From the NCBI GenBank assembly GCA_030649165.1, contig JAUSGG010000102.1:17299-81298 (forward strand): a stretch of DNA of 64,000 bases, read 5' to 3'. Position 1 is the first letter of the stretch, and each line of letters starts with the position of its first letter. Of the stretch, positions 8,563 through 17,730 are shown piece after piece. The stretch is from Armatimonadota bacterium (GTDB lineage Bacteria > Armatimonadota > UBA5829 > JAUSEB01). Made by a program: the position numbers and the translations under genes. The notes under the pieces are model-generated. The model was not told the origin of the DNA. It did no database searches and saw only the letters and a list, made by a program, of their open reading frames with translations.

Positions 8563-11343
8563 CTAACGATCTCGACCGGTCAGAGCCACTCTCGTAGCAT
8601 CGCCGGCCCGCGCCGACAGCCTGAATCGCCTGGTTCCCGGTTTGATCCCGGAGTTGTAGACGTACGCCGTGGCTTCGCGCAGGGACACTCGCTTGCCCGA
8701 CTGCAAATCCTGCAGCGTGAACGCGCAAGTCTCCGGCGCTGATGACACGTCAGGCCACGTGATCCGCACATCCGCGCGCGGCAGATTTGTCTTCACTTCG
8801 AATTCCCAGACCTTGGCCGGGCCGCGGAGCGGAGACCGGATATCGGCTGCGTAAACGCCGGAGTTACCGGCCCAGTCCCGATGCGGGAACGATAGGTCCA
8901 CAAAGCGCGCCGGGACCGGGGGCGATTCGACATCCGCCGCATCGTATCCGTCGGTCGATTTTGGAGCGCTCCCAATGAGATTCTGCTCGTCGCGAGCGTC
9001 ACCTGCTTCGACGGACAAACTGATCGTCCAGTCGGCCCCGGTGGCCGTGGACCTGTTGCCAATCAGCCTGCCTCCGGAACTGACTGCCGCGTTGCGAGTG
9101 ACAACCTGCGACACGACCGGCGGGACGCTCAGAACCATAGGATCGGCAGCGGTCCCCTTTAAGACTCTGATCCAGTTTCCTTCCCACGGGATGAGCGTGC
9201 CTCCGGGAAGGCTTTCGTAAGTGTATCCGGCCGTCGTATACCTGTACAGCGCCGGACGCAGCCAGCCGGCGGTGACGGCTTCCCCTATAGTCAGGGTACG
9301 GCCCTGATAAGTAACCATCAGACTATTCCAATCGACCTGGAACGGGAACGGGTCGCCGATCATATTCCAGCCGGCCACGACGGGTATGTCATACGCATCC
9401 AGATCGTCCACAAACGTATCGGCAATCAGCGGCGTCTGGGCTTGGAAGTCCAGCCAGTAGCCCAGGCCCGCCGGAGATGTGACGTTGGACGCGCTGTGAG
9501 GATGCACGCCGGAATCCGGCGGGAACAGACTTGCTCTTGCATCGCTGATCACGCCGGAGTAGTTCAACCTCGCGTAAGCGCCGATAGTCGGCAGCCATCG
9601 CGCCATCTTGTAGCCGTTGGTTCCATAGAATTGCTGAGTCGCAATCCTGGGATCGGTCACGCTCTTGACGAGCGGATAGGGCACCGACGCCAATCGCAGC
9701 CCCGCGGGCTGCGACTTCGGCTGAATCCTGAACATGCACCAGCCAGTGATGCCGGTCGTCCCAAGGCCGGACTTGGAATCCGCTATTACGGCTATGCGGT
9801 ACGCCTGCGTAGCAAGGGGTTCATCGACAAGCAGCGGATTTCTGGCGGACACCGGGTAGGTGACTCCGCTTTTGGCAAGCTGGAAACTCATGATGCCGGA
9901 GCTTTCGTCGTAGTACGTGTCGATATTAGTGGAATCGATGATTGGAGCGCTTGCGTCGTCGGGAATGCTGTCGCCGTCAATGTCTATGTTAGACCCCAGG
10001 TACACTTTGATGCTCGATTTCTTCGCATTGAACATCCTGATCTTAAACCGCGGCAGCTTGGTATCTATCTTCTGTCCGCTCAAGGGCTCCAGTATGGTTG
10101 CCTTTCCTCCACCGGACGTAAGCGCCGAATGGACATCGATTATGCCCCAGCCGTACATGTTGTTGGGGCGCGATGACCCGACGGGCTTGGCCGATAGCTC
10201 GAGCACTGCTTTCACGTCGGACGGCGCTACTCCGGAGGACAGCAGGATGGCGACTGCCCCGGCGACATGCGGGGAGGCCATGGATGTCCCCATCAGGAAG
10301 GCGTAGGTGTTGGTGTCGCTCTCCCAATACGTGCTGAGAACACCATCCGGGGGTTCCCCGCCAGGGGCGGCAACGGATATCTGCGGGCCGATATTGCTGT
10401 AGGATGTGAGAACGCCAAGGCGGTTTACAGCGGAAACGGCTATGACGCCGTCGTAAGCTGCCGGATAGCTCACGGGCGACCGGTATTCATTGCCCGCCGA
10501 GGCCACGATAACGATCCCTGCGTTAATCAACTCCGTCACTTTGGCCTGAAAGGCCGCGTTATAGGTCGCGCCGCCGAGGCTCATGTTGACCACGTTGGCG
10601 CCATTTGCCCTCGCCCAGGTCAGGCCCTCGATTATGATATCATCACTGGTGAAGGGAGCGTCATCCGCGAACACCTTGACGGGCATTATCTTGACACCGG
10701 ACCAGCAAACGCCCGCGACACCGATGCCGTTGTCGGTTGTAGCGGCGACTGTCCCCGCCACATGCAGGCCGTGGCCCGCCTCTATCGCGCCCGCCATGTA
10801 ATTTGGATCGGTGTCACCGTTGGCGATGTCGGTCCCTGGGACCAGCCTGTCAATGATGTCCGGGTGAGTAGTGCTGATGCCATCATCGACGACCGCGACT
10901 GTCACCGTGTCTTTACCCTTCTCAATGTCCCAGACCAAGGGCATACTGATCATAGCGTAGTGCCACTGCTCGGGGAATCGCGGGTCGTTCGGCGTAGAGG
11001 CGAACTTGCGGTGGTAGTGGTTCGGGCTCACCATCTGCACGGCCGGGTACGCCAGCACTTTCGTCGCCTTGGACTCGACCGACTCCGTGCGGGTCCATTT
11101 CACGAGGTACGTGTTCGGCACTGGCACGGACTTCAATATGGTCATGCCCTGCGCGTCCGCTATTGCCTGCATATCGGCGCTGGTGGAGCCGGGTTTCAGA
11201 GTGACCATGAGCTGATTCGGTACGTACTGAGGCATCGTCTCCAACGTGCCTGACACGCAGGGGACGATGCAGACGATCAGCAGCGCGACCGCCACAACGA
11301 GCAACCTTGCTCTCCCTCTTTGCCTATTCCGCGATTCGTTCAA
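8563..11343 (-). CDS. Secreted subtilisin-like serine protease (S8) with C-terminal module
   Basis: A 926-residue precursor. I chose a TTG start at 11343 because AGGAGGAGCCGGA directly precedes it; the upstream ATG at 11395-11397 has no ribosome site and would bury the signal peptide. After the signal peptide (LLVVAVALLIVCIVPCVSG) comes an inhibitor-I9-like propeptide beginning about PNQLMVTLKPG. The S8 catalytic domain follows: Asp about 153 (VAVVDDG), His about 191 (GHGLHVAGT), Ser about 354 (GTSMASPHVAG), with the oxyanion Asn in ASAGNE. Beyond it are a beta-sandwich-like region and a GLGYWL/GWNMIGDPF/GWLRP module homologous to the C-terminus of the next gene. It is likely an exported, autoprocessed protease acting outside the cytoplasm. 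Confidence 0.95.
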   Translation of the reverse strand: MNESRNRQRGRARLLVVAVALLIVCIVPCVSGTLETMPQYVPNQLMVTLKPGSTSADMQAIADAQGMTILKSVPVPNTYLVKWTRTESVESKATKVLAYPAVQMVSPNHYHRKFASTPNDPRFPEQWHYAMISMPLVWDIEKGKDTVTVAVVDDGISTTHPDIIDRLVPGTDIANGDTDPNYMAGAIEAGHGLHVAGTVAATTDNGIGVAGVCWSGVKIMPVKVFADDAPFTSDDIIIEGLTWARANGANVVNMSLGGATYNAAFQAKVTELINAGIVIVASAGNEYRSPVSYPAAYDGVIAVSAVNRLGVLTSYSNIGPQISVAAPGGEPPDGVLSTYWESDTNTYAFLMGTSMASPHVAGAVAILLSSGVAPSDVKAVLELSAKPVGSSRPNNMYGWGIIDVHSALTSGGGKATILEPLSGQKIDTKLPRFKIRMFNAKKSSIKVYLGSNIDIDGDSIPDDASAPIIDSTNIDTYYDESSGIMSFQLAKSGVTYPVSARNPLLVDEPLATQAYRIAVIADSKSGLGTTGITGWCMFRIQPKSQPAGLRLASVPYPLVKSVTDPRIATQQFYGTNGYKMARWLPTIGAYARLNYSGVISDARASLFPPDSGVHPHSASNVTSPAGLGYWLDFQAQTPLIADTFVDDLDAYDIPVVAGWNMIGDPFPFQVDWNSLMVTYQGRTLTIGEAVTAGWLRPALYRYTTAGYTYESLPGGTLIPWEGNWIRVLKGTAADPMVLSVPPVVSQVVTRNAAVSSGGRLIGNRSTATGADWTISLSVEAGDARDEQNLIGSAPKSTDGYDAADVESPPVPARFVDLSFPHRDWAGNSGVYAADIRSPLRGPAKVWEFEVKTNLPRADVRITWPDVSSAPETCAFTLQDLQSGKRVSLREATAYVYNSGIKPGTRRFRLSARAGDATRVALTGRDR

Positions 11344-11436
11344 TCCGGCTCCTCCTATCCTCTTCCGATCGCTAAGAACTTTCGCGACTCTTCCCATCGG
11401 CCCGACGCCGATTTAGCGCTATTCGCGAACTGCTTC

Positions 11437-11457
11437 GGGCGAACACGAGGTTCGCCC
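11437..11457. repeat. GGGCGAAC hairpin repeat
   Basis: A perfect 8-bp inverted repeat, GGGCGAAC-ACGAG-GTTCGCCC, lies between the CsgG-like gene and the subtilase. It belongs to the same family as the tandem copies at 59073-59155. Confidence 0.8.
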
Positions 11458-11485
11458 CCACGATCCCGGTCGTGAATAATGCAGG

Positions 11486-13294
11486 CTACGGAAAGCCCGG
11501 AGGCAGCTCTTCAATGAAGAAATTACCGGGCTCGCTGAACATGTAGCGCATGTTCGCCCTCCCGAGGCTGGGCAGCGGTCCCGGATTGTCGCCACTGTAC
11601 CTCGCTCCGACCCGCCACCACAATTGGGTGCCTATGGGGAAGGAGCCGAGCTGACTGCCTATGTTGCCCGTAGGAAACGTTATGGCGTTCGTACTGAACT
11701 CGTTGCCGGGGAAAATATTGCTCTGGTATTCCGGCGAGTTAAACGTTGGGTTCGAGCATATCTGGACGACGTACTGATCCGCTCCCAACAGGCCATTGAA
11801 CCGAAACGTAATTCCCTCCACGGGGTTGATTCCCGTAGTGGTGGCGGCCGGCTCCAAAAGATCGTCGAACAGCATTCTGCGAAGAACTGTCGCATAGCCG
11901 GTATCCGATTTGTCGGTCTCGAAATACTTCCACGTACCGGTCCCAGGCGGCTTTTCAATCCGGTACACGGCTGAGACGTAATACCTATAGTGGGTTCCGG
12001 GCCGGGGCCTGTTGACGCTTCCCGACGCCGTGCTCTCCGTGTTGAGCAGTGGATTGACCAGGCTGTAGGAAACCGCGCGTGTCGCCGCGCCGACGTCGTC
12101 GATGAAGAAGTCTATCCCGGAAGGGGCGATCACGCCCACGGGGATGATCTCGTCACGCCAAATGTGATATTCCACTACATTGCGTCCGTTTGCCAGCTTG
12201 CTCGGGTTCCACTTGATTCTGATGCCGCCCTCGGGAGCGGGAATGTCCGGCGCAAGTCCGGCCCGAGCCGTCACGCTCCCAACGCTTTCCACGCCTCGTC
12301 CGCCCTTGACTATTAGAGCAATTCCGGTCAGAGCTAGCAGCGCCATCCAGAACTTGCTCTTGCCCATTCCCGTGCTGCCGCTCGTGCTCTTGGGGGCCTT
12401 GGCCCGCACCGGCTTGGGATCATCCATCACGGGGTCTGCTCCCTTGCCCTTCACCTGTGGCAGATCGAATATGGCGCGGACCTTGTCTTCCGGCTTAACA
12501 CCTTTGGGGGCGTGGATCACCGAGGCGGTAGCGTCGTTCGGCGTTACGTCTCTGACCTCGACTTTTCCTACGATCTCGCCCTTGCGGCGAACGATCATCT
12601 TCATCCCGCGCTTTATCCCTTCACGGGCGCCCTTGTTCAGCAGGACCTCATTGGTTCCCAGGGTATTCTGGACAGTGGCCTCGGGGATAATGTAGTCCAC
12701 GATGGTTTTCACTGCCTGGTACGCGGCGTCATTGACCGCTTCCTCTATCAGCCGGTCGTCGTCCGGATTGTCACCGATTCTCAGTTGGCTCCGGCCCGTA
12801 GCGATCGCGCCGTTGGTCACCTCGCCGGAGGCCACGTCCACCATCCGAACGATGATCTCGACATCGGCCCGGCGGGGCTGCCCCCTTACCTTGAGGCTGG
12901 TCACGTCGCCTTCCACCATAGCTGACTCTTGACCGATGTCGCCTTTCAGCACCTTCTCGCCCAAGCGCAGAAGCTGCGAGCGAGGCAGCGGCGCTTTGAA
13001 CCCCAACTCGTCCATGGCCTGTTGTATCGAAGACCGGCTGATCACGTCGAACCGGTCGGAGTTTTTGAGTTCGACTACAAGGGCATCAGATGCCAGCTTG
13101 CCGATGTAGTCCCCACCGACTCCCGTCCTGTTGACGAAATCGACCGCGGCCACCTGGACTGTATCGATCTTCTGCGCCGAGACCGGCGCAGGCGCCAACA
13201 CAGTGAGCGTAGGCGCCGCCGTCAGGAACGCCGTAAGATAGCAGATAAACCTGAACGATCTTATCCTTCGCTTGAAGTAACTCAACGATTTCAT
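11486..13294 (-). CDS. CsgG/LpoB-like exported protein with FlgT-like and C-terminal shared module
   Basis: A 602-residue protein. AAGGAAGGGC precedes the ATG. Residues 1-40 are a basic N-terminus plus signal peptide ending APVSA. Residues about 41-205 resemble the CsgG/LpoB/TolB-N fold (AVDFVNRTG, LASDALVVEL, FDVISRSSIQQAMDELGF, and a VRMVDVASGEV strand). Residues about 215-280 look like an FlgT C-terminal/SH3-like domain (EGIKRGMKMIVRRKGEIVGK). A Lys/Pro linker and a hydrophobic segment (FWMALLALTGIALIVKG, about 318-334) follow. The last ~250 residues form a module (EYHIWRDEI, YYVSAVYRIE, YFETDK, WWRVGARYS, FFIEE) closely matching the end of the subtilase at 33491. Families of this type act in envelope assembly or secretion; a role in handling the downstream secreted proteins is inference. 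Confidence 0.85.
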   Translation of the reverse strand: MKSLSYFKRRIRSFRFICYLTAFLTAAPTLTVLAPAPVSAQKIDTVQVAAVDFVNRTGVGGDYIGKLASDALVVELKNSDRFDVISRSSIQQAMDELGFKAPLPRSQLLRLGEKVLKGDIGQESAMVEGDVTSLKVRGQPRRADVEIIVRMVDVASGEVTNGAIATGRSQLRIGDNPDDDRLIEEAVNDAAYQAVKTIVDYIIPEATVQNTLGTNEVLLNKGAREGIKRGMKMIVRRKGEIVGKVEVRDVTPNDATASVIHAPKGVKPEDKVRAIFDLPQVKGKGADPVMDDPKPVRAKAPKSTSGSTGMGKSKFWMALLALTGIALIVKGGRGVESVGSVTARAGLAPDIPAPEGGIRIKWNPSKLANGRNVVEYHIWRDEIIPVGVIAPSGIDFFIDDVGAATRAVSYSLVNPLLNTESTASGSVNRPRPGTHYRYYVSAVYRIEKPPGTGTWKYFETDKSDTGYATVLRRMLFDDLLEPAATTTGINPVEGITFRFNGLLGADQYVVQICSNPTFNSPEYQSNIFPGNEFSTNAITFPTGNIGSQLGSFPIGTQLWWRVGARYSGDNPGPLPSLGRANMRYMFSEPGNFFIEELPPGFP

Positions 13295-13434
13295 GCCCTT
13301 CCTTATAGTTTAGACTGTATTCCTGGAAGTACGCGTATCAGGGGACACGTCTCACGCGCCTTGCAAACTCATCAGCTTACGACAAAATGATAGCACGAAC
13401 CAATTGTTTGGAGCAATAGATTCCGTCACGACCG

Positions 13435-14055
13435 TCAGCCCTGTGGCTCGCTAGTTTGTGCGATTTGCTCCCAAACGGCCCGGACTTGTGATTCGGTTTC
13501 CGAAAGGGGGCCTTCGCCGCTGATTGTCCAGTCGGCGTAATCGGCCTTCCGGCAAGCAGGCATTTGGGACCCTATTCGCCGCTCCGCCTGCTCCGCTGTC
13601 AAGGCGCTTCTTTTTTGCAGACGATTCTTTTGCGTCTCTTGTTCCGCTGTAACCACTATAACCTTGTCAACTATACCTGTCAGGTTCGCCTCGACCAGCA
13701 GAGGAATCTCCAAGGCCAGAACGTCATTGGGGCCGGCCTTGTCCCGGAACGCCCGGATTTTATCGTTGAGTATCTTGATGATGCGCGGATGTGTTATGCG
13801 GTTCAATCTTTCACGCGCGTCGGAATCGGCGAATATGATGTTCGCCAGCTTTGCGCGATCGATCGCGCCCTGGGAGTCCATAACCTTGGGGCCGAAAACC
13901 ACTCTGACCTCTTCCGCGGCCTCCGAACCGGCCGACAGGACTTCCCGCGCCACCTCGTCCGCGTCGACGCACTCCGCGCCAAAATGTTCGAACATCCGCG
14001 CCACTGTTGTCTTGCCTGTCGCGATGCCTCCCGTTACACCAATCACGATGCCCAT
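13435..14055 (-). CDS. coaE: Dephospho-CoA kinase
   Basis: Phosphorylates dephospho-CoA with ATP in the last step of CoA synthesis, in the cytoplasm. The N-terminus has the P-loop TGGIATGKTT, followed by the CoaE signatures FGAECVDADEVARE and the lid/substrate region RLNRITHPRI, and VVTAEQETQKNRL. The length (206 aa) is normal for the family. I chose the ATG at 14055 (MGIVIGVTGG) because GAGG lies seven bases upstream; an ATG at 14070 is possible. It lies downstream of rpsA on the same strand but is separated from it by a strong hairpin terminator. Confidence 0.95.
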   Translation of the reverse strand: MGIVIGVTGGIATGKTTVARMFEHFGAECVDADEVAREVLSAGSEAAEEVRVVFGPKVMDSQGAIDRAKLANIIFADSDARERLNRITHPRIIKILNDKIRAFRDKAGPNDVLALEIPLLVEANLTGIVDKVIVVTAEQETQKNRLQKRSALTAEQAERRIGSQMPACRKADYADWTISGEGPLSETESQVRAVWEQIAQTSEPQG

Positions 14056-14082
14056 AGTCGGTCCTCGCATTACCTCAAGAAA

Positions 14083-14131
14083 CCGAAAGGCCGCGGTCCG
14101 AGTCTCGGTAACTGAGATTGGACCCGCGGCC
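14083..14131 (-). terminator. Probable intrinsic terminator of rpsA
   Basis: Arms 14089-14099 (GGCCGCGGTCC) and 14120-14131 pair with one bulged base. An inner TCTC/GAGA stem adds to the hairpin. On the minus strand the stem is followed by a T-rich CTTTCGGTTTCTT tail. It starts about 28 bases after the rpsA stop and would separate rpsA from coaE. Confidence 0.7.
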
Positions 14132-14158
14132 TATCGCGCTGTTACAGTAAATGAACCA

Positions 14159-16099
14159 CTATTGTTCCGAAGGTTTCTCCGCGTCAGGCTCAGACGCCTG
14201 CTCTTCCGCGGCGGATTCTTCCGCTACCGGCTCGGCTTCGGCAGATGCAGGCTCGGCCGGCGCCGCTTCTTCCGCGGCTTCCGGCTCAGCAGCCGGCTCC
14301 TCTACAACTGCTTCCGCGGCAGGCTCCTGCTCAACAGCAGGCTCTTCCGCCACGGCTTCAGCGGCAGGTTCATCCACCGCGGCCTCCGCGACGACTTCCG
14401 GCTCAGCGGCAGGTTCTTCTACGACTGCTTCAGCCGCGGGCTCCGCCTCGGCTTGCGCCGGCTGCTGGGCCAACTCTTCTTCTACGCCGGAGGGACCTTC
14501 CTCCAGAGCGCGCCGCTCCGCCTTACTCGCCCGCTTCTTAGGTTTAGGCTTCGGAATCTCCTGTTCTTTCTCGTCCTCTTTCTTGCCTTCCTGATCGAAA
14601 CCGCCGCGTCTGGCGGCAGCGCTGAGCATATCGCCGACCAGGTCTCCGACCGTTGTGCGCTGATCGGTCTTGACCTGAGAAGTATAGGCGGAAACTTGCT
14701 CGCGTTCGCGCTGCTGCTGCAAATGCCGGATGCTGAGCGTCATCCTGCGCTCTTCCACGCGAAGATCCACGACGCGGGCTTCCACTTCCTGTCCGACGGC
14801 AACGACTTCCTCAGGCTTGCTCACTCGCCTGACGGCAAGCTCGGCGTTCGGGATGATTCCCTCGACCCCGCCTTCCACCTGGATGAAAGCTCCAAACGGG
14901 ACCAGTCGAGAGACTTTGCCCCGGATGGTATCGCCCACACGGTGCTTCCGCGCCACCTCCATCCACGGGTCGGGCAGGATTTGCCGCAGGCCCAACGATA
15001 CGCGGCCCTGGTCCAGATTGAGCTTGAGAACCATAACCTGTATCTTGTCGCCCACCTTGAGTATTTCAGACGGATGGTTGATGCGCGTCCACGACATTTC
15101 ACTTATGTGAAGGAGCCCATCTATGCCTCCGAGGTCGATGAAAGCCCCATAATCCGTCATTCGTCTGACGACGCCTTCCCGAATGTCCCCTTCCCTGATC
15201 GTAGTCAGGGTGTTAGACCTCTGGCTTTCCCGGTCCTCTTCCATCGCAAGCCTGTGCGAAAGCACCACTTTGCGCCGCTCTCTGTCAACCTCGATGACTT
15301 TCAGCGGAAGCGATTGACCGACGAACTTGTCGAGGTTCTTCATCTTTCCGCTGCCCACGTGCGAGCCGGGAACAAAACCGCGAATTCCGAGATCGACGAC
15401 CAGTCCGCCTTTGACGCGATCCGAGACCATCGCCGTCAGGGTCTTCTTGTCCCGGTAGGCTTCCTCAACACGGTTCCATGCCTGTTCAAAGTCCGCCCGC
15501 TTTTTAGAGAGAAGCAGGTTCTCGTCTCCGCCCTCGGACCGCATTACGTAGACGTCGATCCGGTCGCCGACCTGCACGACATCTTCCGGGTTGGCCACAG
15601 CGTTTCGCGAGAGCTCATGCGGACGGATAATCCCCTCCGATTTCGCTCCGACGTCCACCAGCACGCCTTCTCTGTCGATATGGACCACGACCCCGTCAAC
15701 CACGTCGCCTTCCGACAGGGTCCGGAAAGTGTCGCCGTAATCGACCTGCCCGGTCTGTTCCTCTTTTCTTGCCGGTCGAGGGGCCGGGGCTTCCACGGGC
15801 GCGGCAGCTTCCTCTTCGACCGCGGCGGGCTCTTCCGCAGCTTCGGCAGGGGTCTCGGCTGCCGCGACTTCCTCGGCTGCCGCGACTTCCTCGGTTGCCG
15901 CGATCTCCTCGCCTGCAGGCTCTGCTGCAACTTCTTCAGCGATCTCAGCCGCGGCAGGCTCCTCAGCTTGCTCGCTCTCCGAAATCGGTTCGTCCCGCAA
16001 CTTCGATTCCTTCGGCGCCGCATAGCCGGAGAATGGTGTCTCGGCCAATCCGTATTTCTCGCCGGAGTCGGCCTGTACCTCTTCGTTCTCCTCAGTCAT
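14159..16099 (-). CDS. rpsA: 30S ribosomal protein S1 with long Ala/Glu-rich tails
   Basis: S1 binds mRNA on the 30S subunit to aid translation initiation. The 646-residue protein has four S1/OB domains in the centre (about residues 125-470): EGVLVDVGAKSEGIIRPHELS, KGGLVVDLGIRGFVPGSHV, DYGAFIDLGGIDGLLHISEMS and PFGAFIQVEGGVEGIIPNAEL, with the typical G-x-F-V/I-D-L pattern. Flanking these are an acidic Ala/Glu/Pro N-terminal tail of ~115 residues and a ~130-residue repetitive Glu/Ala/Val/Pro C-terminal tail (EEPAAEP-type repeats). Four domains rather than six is common outside Proteobacteria; tails this long are unusual. GAGGAG precedes the ATG, and the leader is rich in hairpins. Confidence 0.95.
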   Translation of the reverse strand: MTEENEEVQADSGEKYGLAETPFSGYAAPKESKLRDEPISESEQAEEPAAAEIAEEVAAEPAGEEIAATEEVAAAEEVAAAETPAEAAEEPAAVEEEAAAPVEAPAPRPARKEEQTGQVDYGDTFRTLSEGDVVDGVVVHIDREGVLVDVGAKSEGIIRPHELSRNAVANPEDVVQVGDRIDVYVMRSEGGDENLLLSKKRADFEQAWNRVEEAYRDKKTLTAMVSDRVKGGLVVDLGIRGFVPGSHVGSGKMKNLDKFVGQSLPLKVIEVDRERRKVVLSHRLAMEEDRESQRSNTLTTIREGDIREGVVRRMTDYGAFIDLGGIDGLLHISEMSWTRINHPSEILKVGDKIQVMVLKLNLDQGRVSLGLRQILPDPWMEVARKHRVGDTIRGKVSRLVPFGAFIQVEGGVEGIIPNAELAVRRVSKPEEVVAVGQEVEARVVDLRVEERRMTLSIRHLQQQREREQVSAYTSQVKTDQRTTVGDLVGDMLSAAARRGGFDQEGKKEDEKEQEIPKPKPKKRASKAERRALEEGPSGVEEELAQQPAQAEAEPAAEAVVEEPAAEPEVVAEAAVDEPAAEAVAEEPAVEQEPAAEAVVEEPAAEPEAAEEAAPAEPASAEAEPVAEESAAEEQASEPDAEKPSEQ

Positions 16100-16118
16100 C
16101 GTAAAACACTCCTCTCGT

Positions 16119-16309
16119 GGAAGGCTGCCCTGGAAGCCGCCTTCCGTTTGCTAGACTGCGCCGGGCAATGTTTCTCCACCCGGCTTTCCGGAACACGCGC
16201 CGGTCCGGTCCGATTCGGACCAACCGGCCATTGCGATAGGTCTGTCCCGATCAATCGGGACCGAGCGCTTTTCCGCGCTCGATACCACACAACGGCGTCG
16301 CAACGACGC
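16119..16309 (-). promoter_or_regulatory. rpsA 5' leader with five successive hairpins
   Basis: Perfect stems, in transcription order: 16295-16309 (GCGTCG/CGACGC), 16262-16281 (CGAGCGC/GCGCTCG), 16244-16261 (GTCCCGAT/ATCGGGAC), 16207-16221 (GGTCCGA/TCGGACC) and 16119-16145 (GGAAGGC/GCCTTCC). The last ends about 20 bases before the start codon. S1 autoregulates through structured leaders in some bacteria, so a control role is plausible but inferred. A weak TAATAT -10 candidate lies just upstream (about 16322). Confidence 0.5.
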
Positions 16310-17265
16310 GTCCAAACAATATTACCAGTTCTGCGGAGTTTTCGCTAGACCTGCTTTTCGTTGTTTGTGTGTCGCTGTCAGTTGTCAGCTTTCAGCCGTC
16401 AGCCCGGAAGCGGTTGACGGTTCGCCGCTGCCCGCACGAAGCACGAACCACTGCTGCTCACTTTCTGCCTGGTTTGCGCTGTTTCCGCGCGGTTTCCGTC
16501 CGGAACTCGACGGTTGCAGAGTGGTTTCCGCTCGTTTCCGCCGATTTCAGCACGGTTTCGGTCGGTTTTAGTTGCTTTGTCGAATACCCCGGTTCTCGTC
16601 GTCGCCGCGTCACTATTTGCGGGCCGGGTCCGACAGCCCGAATTCGGCGTTTTTGCCGCCGGCTGAAAAACCCGCCGCCATTTACGCTCGCCGCGCACCA
16701 AAAGGGCCTTTTTGGCTCTCATGTATATAGCCCTTTGCGAGGGGGTTTTTGCATCCGTACTGGCGGGATATTTTCTGGCTATGTTAACGAACGGCTGTTC
16801 GCATTTATGACGGTGGGCCTGTTGGCTGTAGGTTTATAGGTTTGCAAGTTTGTAGGTTTGTAGGGGCATACGGGCCGCTGGTTGTATCGACTTGCCGGTT
16901 CTGCAACCGATTCCACATTCCACATGCTCCTTATATAGATGATGTGGATGTGGAAACAGAGCGCCTGGAGGGTGGTTGATGCGAGGGAAGGGTTAGCAGG
17001 TTTGTATATTGCAGGTGTGCAGCACGTGACGTTGAAACGTCACGCTGCCGATAGAAAGCAAGCTGAAGCAAGCTGAACGAGTTTCGGGAGCAAGACTCCC
17101 GAAACACCGGGCTTTCTATGCAACAACCGGGTGTTCTTCAGAATCATCTCTGAGTACTGCCGTCTTTGGGGAAAAGGGGGGAAGGGGACGGACGGGGTGT
17201 TGAAAAAGTAGCCCTGGCTTTTGTTGCTAGTCTCACGGGTGGTGACTTCACGCCTGACAAGCCGC
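16310..17265. other. Repeat-rich intergenic region, no supported gene
   Basis: No reading frame here looks coding. It contains low-complexity tracts (for example GGTTTGTAGG-type period-9 repeats at 16838-16865). It also has a palindrome CGTGACGTT-GA-AACGTCACG at 17025-17044 inside a longer GCAG/CTGC stem, and a 10-bp inverted repeat GTTTCGGGAG-CAAGA-CTCCCGAAAC at 17081-17105. These look like dispersed intergenic repeat elements. Confidence 0.6.
17081..17105. repeat. GTTTCGGGAG inverted repeat
   Basis: A perfect 10-bp inverted repeat with a five-base loop (CAAGA), lying 37 bases past the 17025-17044 palindrome in the gap between rpsA and the 17266 gene. Confidence 0.75.
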
Positions 17266-17730
17266 CTATTCCGCAGACGATGTGCGTCGCCGGGCGGCCA
17301 CGAGGGGCTTGACCCGGCTGCACTTGGTCCCATCCTCCGGTGTCGTCTCGATCGAAATACGCCCCGCGGATTCGAGGGCCCTCAGACGCCGTTCGAGCAG
17401 CGCCGTAGGGATGAGCGGGTCGGTCATCAGGACGAAAAGATTAGTCTCACGCCCGATCTTCTCCAGAATCACCTCATCCAGGTCCGTCGGCTCAATCAGA
17501 GGCAGCGCGGGCGCCATATCGAGATAACGCTCAAAGGCGGAGAGGTCTTTCAGTACGTCCGCAAAGGCGTGTGTGAAGGCGAGCAGGTCCGGGTGATGCT
17601 CCAGATATGCAAGCTGGAAATCAGCCTGGGTCTGGCGCTTCTCCAGCATCTTCGGGATCACGACCAGGTCCTCCACCGACGCCCCCAGCTTCCGCATTCC
17701 GGGAGCTGCCTTATCGATGATGTCTCGCAC
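17266..17730 (-). CDS. Unknown protein, 5' end probably disrupted
   Basis: The coding-like part is about 150 residues, helical, with motifs such as GASVEDLVVIPKMLEKR, DLSAFERYLDMAPALPLIEP and PLIPTALLERRLRALESAGRI, the last resembling a winged-helix segment. I do not recognise the family. The frame stays open upstream to a TTG at 18024, but that extension reads through an inverted-repeat element (17819-17892) and looks non-coding. A good ribosome site (AGGAG, eight bases) and ATG occur near 17771 in the wrong frame, hitting a stop after 12 codons. So the original start may have been lost to a frameshift or element insertion. GTG at 17730 or ATG at 17697 are nominal starts. Confidence 0.45.
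   Translation of the reverse strand: MRDIIDKAAPGMRKLGASVEDLVVIPKMLEKRQTQADFQLAYLEHHPDLLAFTHAFADVLKDLSAFERYLDMAPALPLIEPTDLDEVILEKIGRETNLFVLMTDPLIPTALLERRLRALESAGRISIETTPEDGTKCSRVKPLVAARRRTSSAE

Noticed and set aside
13564..16348. Plus-strand 894-codon frame opposite rpsA and coaE
   Set aside because: Antisense shadow of the GC-rich rpsA gene (Arg/Phe/Leu-rich, no motif). The minus strand encodes recognisable S1 domains and CoaE.
16369..16839. 156-codon plus-strand frame in the rpsA-17266 gap
   Set aside because: No ribosome site, no motif, biased composition, and it overlaps repeat tracts.
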